NCBI GenBank assembly: GCA_903813345.2
Contig: CAIIXF020000012.1
Coordinates: 6,721,615 to 6,781,614 of the forward strand
Length of the DNA stretch: 60,000 nucleotides
Reading direction: 5' to 3'
From: Owenia fusiformis
Taxonomy: Eukaryota > Annelida > Polychaeta > Sabellida > Oweniidae
Part shown: positions 9,701 to 19,164 of the stretch, one piece after another
How the letters are laid out: every line of letters begins with the position of its first letter
Position numbering within the stretch: position 1 is the stretch's first letter
The notes under the pieces: generated by a model
What the model was told of the DNA's origin: nothing
Databases searched by the model: none
The model's input: the letters and a program-made list of their open reading frames with translations, nothing else
Translations under genes and position numbers: made by a program

Positions 9701-11841
9701 TGTTTTTCTTATGATTGTTATACGTTTTAACGTTTTCTTTTTCTTGCTATGCTGGGTTCTGTTAAACTCTTTCGTCCCTTCCCTTCGGTACCTGTGCTAG
9801 TGCTTACATGTTAGTATAATTGCGATGTAAGCGAACACTATATCAGGAAAACAACTGTATTGGGAATTGAACCTTCAAGCATATTGTTTTGCTTTTGCTC
9901 TTTCCTTGTTATTGAATCAATTGTATTAACCCTAGTCTGAATCGAGGTACTTCAGTTATTTGGATAATTTGATGGTTCTAGCAAAATATACTTTAATATT
10001 ATTAGTAGCATGGGGCTGCCATACACAGAGTCAAGCTCTTGTCTAATTCTACAGGCTTGAACTAATGCTTGTATCCTGGTCATCACGTGTTCAAGTGAAC
10101 TATTTTGGAAATGACATTAATTGGTTTTAAAATTACTCAAGTTTGGTAAATGAAATATTCATTTCTGTGGTGTCTCAACCATAAGCTTACGTACCACAGA
10201 ATCCATCCACGCACTGAGGTCGCGTTGGGTCAAGGCAATGTTCATTGATTTCGCATGATACTGAAATAACACATTTTTTTTTAATATCTTCATAAGATTT
10301 TAATGTGTTTTGATTTAATGGCACAAAGGATAATTCGAACGATGTATGATATCTATTTTCCATTTTAAATTCTATACAACAAACATGAAACTGAATATTG
10401 TATTGAAAAATTAGAAAGAGAAACACAATTACGACTAACCACATCGTAGCGAATCTGCATCACAATATAAATCGGTTTTACAACTTTCTTTGCGTTCACA
10501 AACGCCCCCAATGCCTTTCTTTTTCCTACAAAAACCAGCTTTACACCACCTATTAGCGGAGCAGTCACTGTCATCGACGCAAGAAGCCGATTCACATTCT
10601 AGAAAATGAGGAAATAGAGCATAGTATAGGGAGAAACGCGCTGTTAAGAGCGACAAACGCTGTGAAATACAGATTTTAACATTAGGATAAAGGAAATGTG
10701 TCGAATTTAAAGTACATGTTTAAGACAAATTAATCCTCTTAACAAAGTTTTACTGTTCTTTACAATCAATGCAATATCTCTTAAAAATAGGAAATTTTAG
10801 ATTTAATCCCGATAAATCATATCATATAGAAACATGTTATTCTATTGAGAGAAAAAGAACTGTTCGTGGTTCAGAACTTGCGGGGTTACCATGCAGGGGC
10901 TTATCTGGGAACCAACAAGGGGGACAAATTTCAGGCTTCAAGGTCTTTTTTGGCCCAATATCTTTTTTGGGCCCAATTTTTTTTCTGGGCCCACCCAAGG
11001 GGAGGGCAGCACCCCCCCCCTCCCCCCCCACACACACACACCAGATCAGCCAGTGCACTGCCCACTTACTGTAAGGCAATTGAAGTTGACACTGCAAAAT
11101 GTATTGCCCACACACAAGCACAATTATTACTAAATATGATATGTGTTTTATTTCATTATAAAATTGCTAGAAGTTCCCTATAACCAGAATCAATGAATAA
11201 GCCAGACACAATGAAATGCGTCTTTTATCCATTTATGAAATGAAAGAAAATGTAAAACATGATGATAATGCATTTTGTATCACATGGGACTCGATCAACC
11301 AATATGATAACTTGAGTATATAGAGGATATCCTATGATTTATGAGTGATATGATTTTTATCCACGAATGGATATGATCTCTGCACGAGCGAGCGTAGCGA
11401 GAGAGTGCAGATATCAATATCCATGAGTGGATTAAAATCATATCACGAGTAAATCATAGGATGTTCTTTTTATTCCATAGTTAAAGTCATCATCAAAATT
11501 GTCGGAAATTAAGCGATTTAATTCTAATTTTCCAAACGATCTGGCGATGTTGACACTTAGCCTCGTTTTGAGTCTGAAGTAGCAAAAATCCATAAACCAT
11601 CGCATACGGCGCCGTATGTCATGGCTAAAAAATCGTATGCTATGGTTATGTGAAAATTTGTCAAAAATATCATATTTTACCACTGATTACAAAAAATACC
11701 GTTTTTATTTTCACATGTTATCCTATGAATATCATGCTAACTATGGAATAAGAGTATTTATGTAGTTATAAGATAAAGTAACATACCTTCGATGTTGATG
11801 CAGACTATTATAAATATAGAAATATACCACACTTGCTTCAT
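582..11841 (-). CDS. secreted Cys-rich / mucin-like / ITIH C-terminal domain protein (11 exons)
   Basis: Spliced gene of 571 aa. Coding exons, 5' to 3': 11841-11787, 10598-10440, 10260-10195, 9380-9306, 9174-8530, 8012-7932, 4740-4627, 4131-3987, 1451-1345, 1075-977, 751-582 (TAA 584-582). All junctions are AG/GT and the phases close exactly (phase 1 except the intron after exon 8, phase 2). Domains: signal peptide 1-18; Cys-rich modules 19-118; Thr/Pro mucin-like block 119-333; linker 334-360; ITIH_C-like domain 361-571, opening with LKGDPHI and matching that family's LC-x(n)-PG, TG, W and DF positions. In ITIH proteins the DPH motif is the cleavage and glycan-ester site; whether that holds here is inference. 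No VIT or VWA domain is seen. The product is probably secreted, perhaps into mucus or matrix. Exon 6 and the exon 6/7 junction are the least certain parts. Confidence 0.85.
977..1075 (-). CDS. gene 1 exon 10 (ITIH_C-like)
   Basis: Acceptor TTTTAG, donor GTAAGT. Encodes NVVHIVVSRH and HLDFMIGEV, the strand-rich part of the ITIH C-terminal domain that in vertebrate members reads V-LHRVWK then DFLGFYV. Phase 1 on both sides. Confidence 0.8.
1345..1451 (-). CDS. gene 1 exon 9 (ITIH_C-like)
   Basis: Acceptor TTGCAG, donor GTAAGA. Encodes SPRFVHTWEKDVL followed by DGVNIKVYR, parallel to the FSWRDQ...DGV...INKKR segment of ITIH C-terminal domains. Enters in phase 2 from exon 8 and leaves in phase 1. 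Confidence 0.8.
1590..2790. repeat. minisatellite with ATGCAAAT-containing units
   Basis: About 1.2 kb of imperfect units of roughly 20-24 bp built from two alternating forms, ATGCAAATACAGATTGAC and ATACAAATACAGACTGAATA. The array lies in intron 8 of gene 1. Open frames on both strands across it (Tyr/Leu/Val-rich on minus, Gln/Ile/Lys-rich on plus) are translations of the repeat and not genes. Confidence 0.9.
2902..3028. repeat. imperfect palindrome with AATACAG motifs
   Basis: Arms 2902-2955 and 2975-3028 are near-exact reverse complements (about 54 bp, 19-bp spacer). The AATACAG/CTGTATT motif continues to about 3200 in further inverted pieces, and the same motif dominates the adjoining minisatellite. 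A relic of one arm recurs at 16,700-16,770 beside the (ACAAY)n array. The rest of 3030-3780 shows nothing recognisable. Confidence 0.7.
3787..3959. mobile_element. MITE copy A (about 170 bp, GGTGTAAAAG ends)
   Basis: Terminal inverted repeats GGTGTAAAAG and CTTTTACACC-like. The inside holds ATTATGGTCCCC, ACGGCCCTTACTGGCCC and GGTCACCATATAAATC. The same sequence occurs inverted at 21,343-21,500. It lies in intron 8 of gene 1. Confidence 0.65.
3987..4131 (-). CDS. gene 1 exon 8 (ITIH_C-like)
   Basis: Acceptor ACCATAG, donor GTAAGT. Encodes GTSVRGKFTTE, then QYVGELLVATRNVTIYVSR, matching the YFGRLGI...NITLNP region of ITIH C-terminal domains. It contains one N-glycosylation sequon (NVT). Confidence 0.8.
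4627..4740 (-). CDS. gene 1 exon 7 (start of ITIH_C-like domain, GDPHI motif)
   Basis: Acceptor GTTTTCAG, donor GTGATG. Encodes KGDPHIKQKISG, LCYDVFGDPGEVYEFL and EASTG. GDPH begins both ITIH C-terminal and vWD domains; the following LC-V-G-PG-Y-FL-TG spacing fits ITIH better. Confidence 0.85.
4790..5812. repeat. satellite with 195-bp higher-order unit (four ~48-bp monomers)
   Basis: Monomers of about 48 bp of the form AAATTGGGTTTTATTCATG + TTCAGCCAAAGACATC + TTAAAAGTTATCAACGCATG. Four diverged monomers form a larger unit: the landmark CGCATGTAAATTGGG recurs at 4957, 5152, 5347 and 5542, exactly 195 bp apart. The array resumes at 6763 beyond the mariner relic. It lies in intron 6 of gene 1. 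Confidence 0.9.
5816..6760 (+). mobile_element. mariner-like transposon relic 1 inside the satellite
   Basis: Terminal inverted repeats CAGGGTGACCCAAAAAATG and CATTTTTTGGGGTCCCCTG; TA on both sides (5814-5815, 6761-6762). It interrupts the 48-bp satellite, so it inserted after the array formed. Subterminal sequence is also inverted (CTCCATTTCTTCAATATT). Confidence 0.85.
5870..6515 (+). pseudogene. mariner transposase pseudogene
   Basis: Broken open frames carry mariner landmarks in order: VRFSDESH and LLSEHVN; EIISPFWFE and NTVTVNTQR; then, past a stop and frameshifts, KDGATPNTSN, DLNAPDFYIWGYLKD and VYENNPTAIAELQ. These match the second catalytic Asp region and the C-terminal third of mariner transposases. 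The N-terminal DNA-binding part is absent. The element is dead. Confidence 0.8.
6763..6935. repeat. resumed 48-bp satellite monomers
   Basis: About three diverged monomers with the same GCCAAAGACATCTTAAA core as 4790-5812, directly after the mariner relic. Confidence 0.8.
7281..7890. mobile_element. non-autonomous TIR element with tRNA-like middle
   Basis: Ends are inverted repeats: GATTTGTAGATACAGGGTGG at left and CCACCCTATCTACAAATC at right. The CAGGG start resembles the two mariner relics nearby. The middle (about 7668-7712) reads GGGCGCCGTAACCACGAGG then GCGAGTTCGAGACGC, which looks like a tRNA-derived segment with a B box. No coding sequence is seen. Confidence 0.55.
7932..8012 (-). CDS. 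gene 1 exon 6 (linker)
   Basis: Acceptor TCTTTAG, donor GTAAGC; phase 1 on both sides. Encodes a 27-residue Thr-rich linker (DTTTVSPNIHTTTAR) between the mucin block and the ITIH_C-like domain. Low complexity makes it the least certain exon. Confidence 0.65.
8174..8309. mobile_element. 136-bp MITE in intron 5 of gene 1
   Basis: Inverted ends TAATGCCTGGGTCACAT and ATGTGACCAAGGCATTA with a second internal inverted pair (ACTCAATCG...CGATTGAGT). TA or TAA/TTA duplication. Confidence 0.7.
8530..9174 (-). CDS. gene 1 exon 5: Thr/Pro mucin-like block
   Basis: A single 645-bp exon (acceptor CTTTTAG, donor GTAAGT) of about 215 codons, nearly all Thr with Pro every few residues (PTTTTTT, PTTTTP), ending AVTTELLIIHRPVQFFN. 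Such tracts are densely O-glycosylated in mucins. At DNA level it is an ACN codon microsatellite on the minus strand, likely to vary in length between alleles. The Val/Gly-rich frame on the opposite strand is a shadow. Confidence 0.85.
9306..9380 (-). CDS. gene 1 exon 4 (Cys-rich module)
   Basis: Acceptor TTTGTAG, donor GTAAGT; 25 codons, phase 1. Encodes TTCTTNDDCATF and PECINNIC, the same C-x(n)-C spacing as the module in exon 2. Confidence 0.8.
9573..9760. repeat. dispersed repeat R1, copy 1
   Basis: Shares TTTTCACGnnnG after ATTGTTTC, AAATGTCnCTTGGTnnnnTGGTCCTnGATTnTGAT and other blocks with 29,128-29,320 and 36,478-36,600, all in the same orientation. No ends or coding potential are recognised. 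The flanking intron sequence (9400-9570, 9760-10190) shows nothing else. Confidence 0.55.
10195..10260 (-). CDS. gene 1 exon 3 (Cys-rich module)
   Basis: Acceptor TATTTCAG, donor GTACGT; 22 codons, phase 1. Encodes SCEINEHCLDPTRPQCVDGF C. An alternative donor GTAAGC lies 4 bp further on but would break the frame. Confidence 0.75.
10440..10598 (-). CDS. gene 1 exon 2 (Cys-rich modules)
   Basis: Acceptor TTTTCTAG, donor GTTAGT; 53 codons. Two Cys-rich units: CVDDSDC-x(5)-C-x(4)-C, and CERKESC-x(5)-C-x(6)-C, separated by a basic KKKGIGG stretch. The spacing resembles Dickkopf-type or EB-type small disulphide modules; no family is assigned. Confidence 0.8.
10880..11045. repeat. GGGCCCA-rich degenerate repeat with C- and CA-runs
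   Basis: TTTTTTGGGCCCAAT and similar blocks repeat in tandem, followed by a poly-C and (CA)n run. A related GGCCC-rich stretch lies at 31,130-31,375. Open frames here (Phe/Gly/Pro-rich) are translations of the repeat. Confidence 0.5.
11330..11760. mobile_element. foldback element in intron 1 of gene 1
   Basis: A hairpin at about 11,334-11,462 (ATCCTATGATTTATGAGTGA against TCACGAGTAAATCATAGGAT) brackets GCACGAGCGAGCGTAGCGAG. A second inverted pair (TATTCCATAGTTAA at 11,471 and TTAACTATGGAATA-like at 11,736) lies to its right. Possibly one or two MITEs. Confidence 0.5.
11787..11841 (-). CDS. gene 1 exon 1 (signal peptide)
   Basis: ATG at 11841-11839, then MKQVWYISIFIIVCINIE: short basic start and hydrophobic core typical of a signal peptide. 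Donor GTATGT in phase 1. This ATG is the first downstream of a TATA box at suitable distance. Confidence 0.8.
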
Positions 11842-11847
11842 GACGGC

Positions 11848-12057
11848 AAATTCTGTTAAAAACCAAAGGCAGTGAAAAGATATGCTCTCAAACACTCAAG
11901 TCTTGGTTCCCAGAGACAGACTTTTTTATATAAGCCTGAAATGTAAAAATACAAATTCTGTTAAAAACCAAAGGCAGTGAAAATATATGCTCTCAAACAC
12001 ACAAGTCTTGGTTCCTCGAGACAGACTTTTTTATATAAGCCTAAAATGGAAAAATAC
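11848..12057 (-). promoter_or_regulatory. tandemly duplicated TATA promoter of gene 1
   Basis: Two copies, 11848-11952 and 11953-12057, offset by 105 bp and nearly identical. Each holds a TATATAAAAAA box on the minus strand (about 11,934-11,922 and 12,039-12,027) followed by the same leader sequence. The proximal TATA lies about 85 bp upstream of the ATG, predicting a short 5' leader. Either copy could start transcription. Confidence 0.65.
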
Positions 12058-12059
12058 AT

Positions 12060-13425
12060 ACGCAAATTACTCCATTCATTGAGACAGACAATTCTTGGTA
12101 TAATTTTCCATAGACACGCCAGAAACACAATGACAATGTTTTCTGTAACATTTTAAAACTACAACTTAGAGACTCAGATAATGGTTTGTTAGAATTTGTC
12201 CATCGCATTCTTGACAACGAACAGTAATACATTCTGGTAATAAACCTATACTCTATTTTTTGATTTTTTTCGGCAAAGATTTTAAGTGAGCAGAGCTTTT
12301 TGATTTTAGACATGTAGCTTTTTAAAGAATTAAGATTTTGATAAAATGCAGAAAGATGCATTCGTTATCTCTGAAAAGGAACGTTCCTATTGGCAAACAA
12401 AGATAACGTTGGTATTAAAATCTAAAAATCAGAATTGTTGGACTTTTCAGAAAATGGCCATGACATATCCAAACATCAATGTTCTACCAGTTGTAGATGT
12501 TTCTACAAATATCTTTGTAGGCGAAATTCGCAATTCGACCCCATCCTCACATCAACATTGAAATATTTGAAACCTTCATTATTGAATGAATGAAAGAAAT
12601 CAGAAGGGAATGAGAGTTTAGAATGAAATGGGACGATCGTATTGCAAGAAAACCTCAAGATCAAAGATTATCCCAAGAAAGTCAGAATTGTTAGAAAATA
12701 GTCATGGTGTGGAATGATCTGATCAAAAAAAATTGTGACCGATTTTTTGAAATTTACGCTCGTATTATCCCCTGTACTCCATTTAATAATCGTAAACGTC
12801 CTTACCTAGATTAATAAGACTTAGATAAGAAAACGCAGATAAGTCCCTACATTTTATCTTAGTCCAAATACGAACGTTCTACCAGTTTGTAGACGTGTAA
12901 AATTTAATATGCTTCTGAACATAATTTTGCAAAATGTGTATGTGTGTGAAATGTTCATAGATTCTCTAAATATCATTGCTGTTGTGCGTGGTTACCGGAT
13001 ATCGACTGCTAAAACCCAGACTGATTCGTATAAATCAAGTCAAATCCATATCGATGTTCAACGGTGGGATTTTATAAACTACATGTAGTACTAAATTGAA
13101 ATTCATATTTAATGTTAAAAATAGATTAAATACATGTACCAATAAAACCTTTATATCAAAGTCTATTTTTTATTAAGCTCATTTAAAAAAGCAAAATGAA
13201 ATATTGAAAAAGGTATTATCGATATATGAAATGAATAGTGATTTGTAGTTAGCGATAGTTATTGAGGAGTATTTTTATTGAGGAACTAAATGGTACGTTG
13301 TACCTGTACGTTGGTGGTGTTTTGTTGACCATGTCCAAGGTTATCTTATAAATATGAGTGCATGGTGGCTCAAAAAGACTGGACCACAATTATTTTGACA
13401 TTTTCACCCTAAATCGAGATACGTT
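12060..13425. other. no recognisable gene
   Basis: AT-rich sequence upstream of gene 1. Short open frames only, with no domain, splice or codon signal. No repeat family recognised. Confidence 0.5.
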
Positions 13426-13908
13426 ACCCCCATATCACACCAAACTAGTTTTCTGCAACCGTTCTTTCCAGCCCTACGAAAAAGCCGTAAAACGGGTTGT
13501 ACTAATCGTGATATATGTCTAAAATAATAAGCTACCTGTACTTCGCTCATAAACAGTCTTCAATACTTCCATCTCATACGCAGTTCGTTCAGATCGCACC
13601 ATGTCGGTGTGCACACGTATTGCAATCGATATCCGCGATATACGCGTCTCTAGGGTTGAAGTACTGGTCTAGTAGATCATCTCGTTTGAAGTACGTTGTC
13701 AGACGATCCTTGGACGATCTGATAACACAACCCCCATGTCTCAATCACCTTCCCCGTCCGGGCAAGTCGATGAAGTTCATAAATAGACCGTAGAACGTTG
13801 TAGCTACGTTCATCCAGTTCGCACACAGTTTAAAACCAGTTCGGCAACGTTTTGAAGAATGCAGTAACAACATGTTTGGTGTGATAGCTATTTTTGTTAA
13901 TTCATTTA

Positions 13909-14905
13909 CAGGGTGTCCAAAAAAACAGGACCGTAAGAAAGTTGAATAACTCGGTCAATTTTGCATGTTTTGCCTTGAAATTTAAGAATTATTTAGTTCA
14001 TTCAATGTGAATTTTGTTCTGAAAGTTTGATGATAATCTGTTTATTGTGTCAGAAACTACAGTCCTTTACAAAACATGCTCAAAGTGGGCACTTCTCCTC
14101 TCTATGCACAAACGAATCCTGCGAGCAAAGTTGTAAATGACCCTTACCTATACACATTAATGTGGATGGTAAATATTGGGGTAGTTATTGCCCTCTTAAG
14201 ATTGTTAGGGGCCTGTCAGTATACACATTGGCTTTGAGAAATCCTCAAAGATAAAAAATTGGGGGATTTAGATCAGGCGAATGAGCTGCCCATATGGTTT
14301 GCGTTCTGCAACTGATGAGCTGACCACCAAAGCATTGCCTAAACCATTTCAGCATATCATTTGCAGTGCTGGGGTGGTATTGGCTTGTTGAAACCACTGC
14401 TTAATTATATCCTTAGATGTCCCTTCTGGTGCTTAGTGACCTCCAAAACTTGGTGAGAACTTACTGGTCCTTGTTCATGGTGATAGCAAGTCCCCAGTCA
14501 CCTTCGAACCAAAAGGGACTGATGATTCCATGTTTCCTCATTGCCACCCAGGGAGTGCATTGTTCAGAATGCAGTGGATGCTGTAACACTTCATCAGGAG
14601 GATGTAAGCCCCAGTAGCAATTGTTCTTGGAACAAACTTGTCCATTCAGAAAGACATGTGTGTAGGAGGATACATCAACAGGTTTGTTCGCCGGATTGAA
14701 TTGTGCATAGAGATGAGATTTGCACATTTGGGGCATGTTTTGTAAGGAGCTGTAGTTTTTGACTCAATTGGTAGATTATTATCACACTTTCACAACATAA
14801 TTCACATTGAATGAACTAAATAATTCCGAAATTTCAAGGCAGAATATGCAAAATTGACCAAGTTATTCAACTTTCTTACGGTCCTGTTTTTTTTTGGACA
14901 CCCTG
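13909..14905 (-). mobile_element. mariner-like transposon relic 2
   Basis: Ends CAGGGTGTCCAAAAAAACAG and its inverse, extended by an inverted subterminal region of about 110 bp (ACCGTAAGAAAGTTGAATAA and onward). TA duplicated at 13907-13908 and 14906-14907. It sits inside the other TIR elements. Confidence 0.85.
14461..14736 (-). pseudogene. mariner transposase fragment
   Basis: A 91-residue frame carries FLNGQVCSKNNCYWG, LHSEQCTPWVAM and HGIISPFWFEGD, matching the mid-region of mariner transposases (LNGYVN...NCRYWG...W...GIIGP-FFE). Neither the N-terminal DNA-binding domain nor an intact catalytic triad is seen. Confidence 0.75.
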
Positions 14906-15341
14906 TATAAGGTACAAACGGTGTACTCACGACTGCAATTTACGCCTGACTGCACAACGTCGTAATACCTCCGTAGTCGGATTGAAGTACGACAGTTCAG
15001 TTTGCAGTGTGTCCCCAGTGCGTCCATGTCGTCTAAGTACGATGTCACAAGTTCTGATTGCAGAACGTGACTTCACCAGAAACTTCACCAGAAAATTTTG
15101 AGCATGCTGTAAGTTATTGATGACCTACTCGTTCGGGTAGTTTGCTAAAGTTTGTAAACAGACCCCAAACGGTTCTTCGTACGTCAAATCCGTTCGTGCA
15201 CAGTTTAAGCCCGTTTTCGAGAACGTAGTGAGAACTAGTTTGGTGTGGTAGTAGAGGTACAGGATCAATCACTGGTTAAGAGAAAACAACTTCAGCAGAC
15301 CCTATGTCTGTAATAGGTCAATAAGAGTCATATAAAATGTG

Positions 15342-15495
15342 ATTTTTTATTTTTATTTTTTATTCATAGAATTTATTTTACAAATACATTAAGTACATAA
15401 ACATTATACACTTGTAGTGGCTTTGCTGAAGGCATCATCAGCCACTTGATTAATGATTGCAGGGTGAAGAAAAAAGAAAAAATTAAATATGGAGT
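15342..15495 (-). mobile_element. 3' tail of the 49-51 kb LINE family, inverted
   Basis: The reverse complement matches the 3' end of the element at 51,177-51,312 (TTCTTCACCCTGCAAT, AAGTGGCTGATnATGCCTTC, CACTACAAGTGTATAATG) through to its terminal A-rich tail. It is cut off 5' or too decayed beyond 15,495. Confidence 0.8.
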
Positions 15496-16690
15496 GTGAT
15501 ATAAACCAAAACAACCCAACAAGGTGTTTATTGATGATTAATTTTCCTGTTATATCAAAATCTGCTTGGAACTATACCTTTGGATTACTATGGGAAATTC
15601 ATCAAAGAGAAAATTCTATGGATTAAGGAAGAGGTACCATTTATACAACTTGAGAAATTATTGGCATCCATCAAATCTATTTAAAACAGCATTAATTTGA
15701 TCAAAAAGCGATCGTAATAATGATTCGCAGCCCTCTGAAGTTTGAAAAATAACAATACCTGGGTGTCATTAATCCATAGATAATCCTTGAAAATGAGAAA
15801 TAATTTTTAAGATTATATGGTGTAATCTTATAGTCAATAAAATGTTTTAAAGTGTATTGATGAAAAACACAAGCAAAATGCATGAAAAAGCTCCCCAGAT
15901 TCATTCTACAAACAACTCGCGGTCCTTTGGCGCCCACTTTATTTGAATCTTCTCAAATATTTTAGATTCAGGTAAATCCCTGCCAAAATACGACCCTTAT
16001 ATTTTAATACTCAGAAATAAAAAAACTATTGGTTTACAGAACTCAAAACCTTCAGGAAATCGACATGTATTCTTACCTGTTTTGGTCGGTATACCATTGT
16101 GCCCCCTATAAAACAATACTAGACTAGATAACTCATGATCAGTATATATATTTTCAGTTGCCACCTTTAAATTCTCGCATCGTTATTAATAGAAAAGTAG
16201 TTCATTTGTGCATTCATAATTTCTATTTGAATATAACCAAACACGACATGCTCTATAATGCACTGCATTGCTATAGGTGTTGAAAAAAGGATAGGATATG
16301 GTGAACTGAAAAAGATAATGTTTTTATCTTTAACCAATTATTGAAAACATCCTGTAAAAAACACAGTCCTTTCTGTAAGGTTGACTGATTGACAACAATT
16401 TAATGCGAAAATTATTTACATATATTTTATATAACTGTTTTTAATTTTTGTTAACATTTTTTGTTTTCTCTTGCAATTGTTTTTTGTTCATTTCTACCAA
16501 CTCTTGAGAATGAAATAAAATGTCTTTCCGAACCTTGTTGGAACAAAATAGCAGATATAACATTTTCTTAGACCTCTCAATATTACAGTTATACAAATGA
16601 AATTTTGGTTGATTTAACAAAAAGTATTCAAAAAATTAAAACAAAATCCCTCAAAATAGATAAAAATTAATAAACCTTTTATTTCATTAA
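15496..16690. other. no recognisable gene
   Basis: AT-rich. A 78-codon minus-strand frame at 15,701-15,937 has no domain I can name. It could be decayed LINE sequence, since it follows the LINE tail in the right orientation, but no motif supports this. Confidence 0.4.
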
Positions 16691-16694
16691 CAAG

Positions 16695-16775
16695 ATCGAC
16701 TTCGCCTCGTTCCAATACAGAATTTCTCGAACAGAATATATCCTTATTGCACTTCAAATCATTCAATAACGTTTA
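16695..16775. repeat. relic of the 2.9-kb palindrome
   Basis: CAATACAGAATTTCTCGA, CAGAATATATCC and TTGCACTTCAAATCATTC match one arm of 2902-3028 in order. Confidence 0.65.
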
Positions 16776-17645
16776 ATACAATGCAACGCAATACAACACA
16801 ACACACCACAACCTACAGTAGCACAACACTGTACAATACAACACAATACAATACAACACAACACAAAACAATCCAACACAACCTACCACAACACACCACA
16901 ACACAACACAATACAATACAACACAACACACTACAATACAATACAACACACCACAACACACTACAATACAACACAATACAATACAACACACTACAATACA
17001 ATACAACATAATAAAATACAACACAATAAAATACAACACAACACAATACAACACAACACAAAACAATCCAACACAACCTACCACAACACAACACAACACA
17101 ACACAATACAATACAACACAATACAATACAACACACCACAACCTACCACAACACACCACAGCACAACACAATACAATACAACACAACACACTACAAAACA
17201 ATATAACACAATACAACACAACACAATACAATACAACACAACACAATACAATACAACACAACACAACACAACACACTACAATACAATACAATTCAACACA
17301 ACACAACACAATACAACACAATACAATACAATTCAACACAACACAATGCAACACAATACAATACAACACAACACAATACAATACAACACAACACAATACA
17401 ACACAACACAATACAACACAACACAACACAATACAACACAACACAATACAATACAACACAACACAATACAATACAACACAATACAATACAACACAACACA
17501 ATACAACACAACACAATACAACACAACACAACACAATACAATACAACACAATACAACACAACACAATACAACACAACACAACACACTACAATACAATACA
17601 ATTCAACACAACACAATACAATTCAACACAACACAATACAGTACA
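16776..17645. repeat. (ACAAC/ACAAT)n microsatellite
   Basis: About 870 bp of pentamer mixtures AACAC and AATAC. All six frames stay partly open, giving Cys/Val/Leu or Asn/Thr/Gln translations; none is a gene. 17,646-19,160 holds nothing recognisable. Confidence 0.95.
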
Positions 17646-19164
17646 CTCCCTTCCATAAGACAACCGGAAGTATACATTGTATAACATATCAAAGCCTATC
17701 AATCTTTGAATATTAATTTTGTTCCTTTCTTTCAATAATTCAGAATTTATGAGAAATTGATGATTTCTTTCAATCCCCAAACATAAACAAGCTTAGATAA
17801 GTGATCCAAGGGGATAAACCTTTTACTTAATGTACGACGGGGAATGATAATCATTTTCCCAGCTTTACACAGATCGATAAAGCCAAACGTTCTGCATAAT
17901 TTACCTTCACTGATGACTGTCTGAACTTGGTAAAAAGGACAAGCAATGTTACGTCTATAACATACATGTAGCAAGATATTGCTGGTATATGTTATATGTT
18001 AATTAGCAAAACAAGTAATTTTTATTTAGAATGTGGCAAAATGTGATATGGGTGAGGTTACCAATGTAAGGCTGTAATACAGAACCGTTGGAATCAAAGC
18101 ACTGAGTTCAATCGCATCAAAATTAATTTCACACAGCTAGGCAAGGTGTGTCCGATTCTAGCCAATCCGAACACAGTATTTCATATAACCGCAGTGCAGT
18201 ATATAACCAATCAACGCATCCAGGGTCATTCTGATGTGGTTGTCAAGGTGAAAACTTGACTCTACAGATTGATGTTGATTCTTTGCCAATTTGACCCTTG
18301 CAAAAGTTTCATTGAAAATATGTTATTTTTGTGATTTCATATCTTTTAAGTGACATGGTAGAAAATATTTTGCAATATGTGAAAAGAATTGAAGCTCATA
18401 AAATGACAATTCCTTTTATGCGTTGTTTCCTAAAATAACACTCGATGCTGCGCAAAAAGCAACACTTTCAAGGAATGGTAATTCCACAATGCAATGAGTC
18501 CAGGGTTTGCATGTAAATAATTTTAAAAACAATCATTGGATTGATGTTTTAATTAACTGATGTTTCCAAATGAAATATAAATGCGACACGGATTCTGTTT
18601 TATATCTGGAGCCAGTAATAACACCGACCGTGACTAATTCCATAATTCCAATCCATCCAGGATTCTGCCCAATTCCCCCATCTCGACATCACATTTTCCA
18701 CGTATGATATACCCCTGACATCACTTGTGTATCACTCATGCAATCATCTGCAGAGAAAAGAAGGACAATTGCACTAAACGAAGTAAGGAGAATGGAGATT
18801 GCGATATTGTTTTTCAAGGTGAGGTTGAAGCAACCTCATTAATCAATCAAGGTGAAATTAACCCGTTTTTTTTATCATACAGAATGTTCATCAACTGACA
18901 CACCTCCAATGTATTGATCGCAAAAATATTTACCACGCTCTTTTGCATTCAACCTCACACGCGCGTCAATCTGTCCCTACGGCATCTAGATAATTCCGAT
19001 CGCCAAAACAAGTGTATTTATTTCATGTTTTTGCAATTTTAATCACATTTTTCATTACAGTTCCCCGAAAATTGCGCTAGAAAATGCATTTTTCTCTGAC
19101 AACTGCATTTTAGCAACCGTAACTGTTGAAAGCCATATTTCAAATGCACTGTTTCACTTTTATT

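Larger units (their letters stand above)
13433..15250. mobile_element. nested TIR elements with TATCACACCAAAC ends
   Basis: Left end TATCACACCAAACTAGTTTT at 13,433; inverted GTTTGGTGTGATAG at 13,874 and again as AACTAGTTTGGTGTGGTAG at 15,233. Sequence before 13,888 and before 15,250 is similar (GCACACAGTTTAAAACC versus GCACAGTTTAAGCCC), so two related elements, or one with a duplicated end, flank the mariner relic. Confidence 0.6.

Noticed and set aside
10769-11183. Overlapping Phe/Gly/Pro-rich frames on both strands
   Set aside because: Repeat translation of GGGCCCA blocks and C/CA runs.
15701-15937. 78-codon minus frame behind the LINE tail
   Set aside because: Orientation fits a LINE coding end, but no RT or C-terminal motif could be matched in any frame.
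16773-17684. Many Cys/Val/Leu or Asn/Thr/Gln open frames
   Set aside because: They are translations of the (ACAAC/ACAAT)n microsatellite in all frames.
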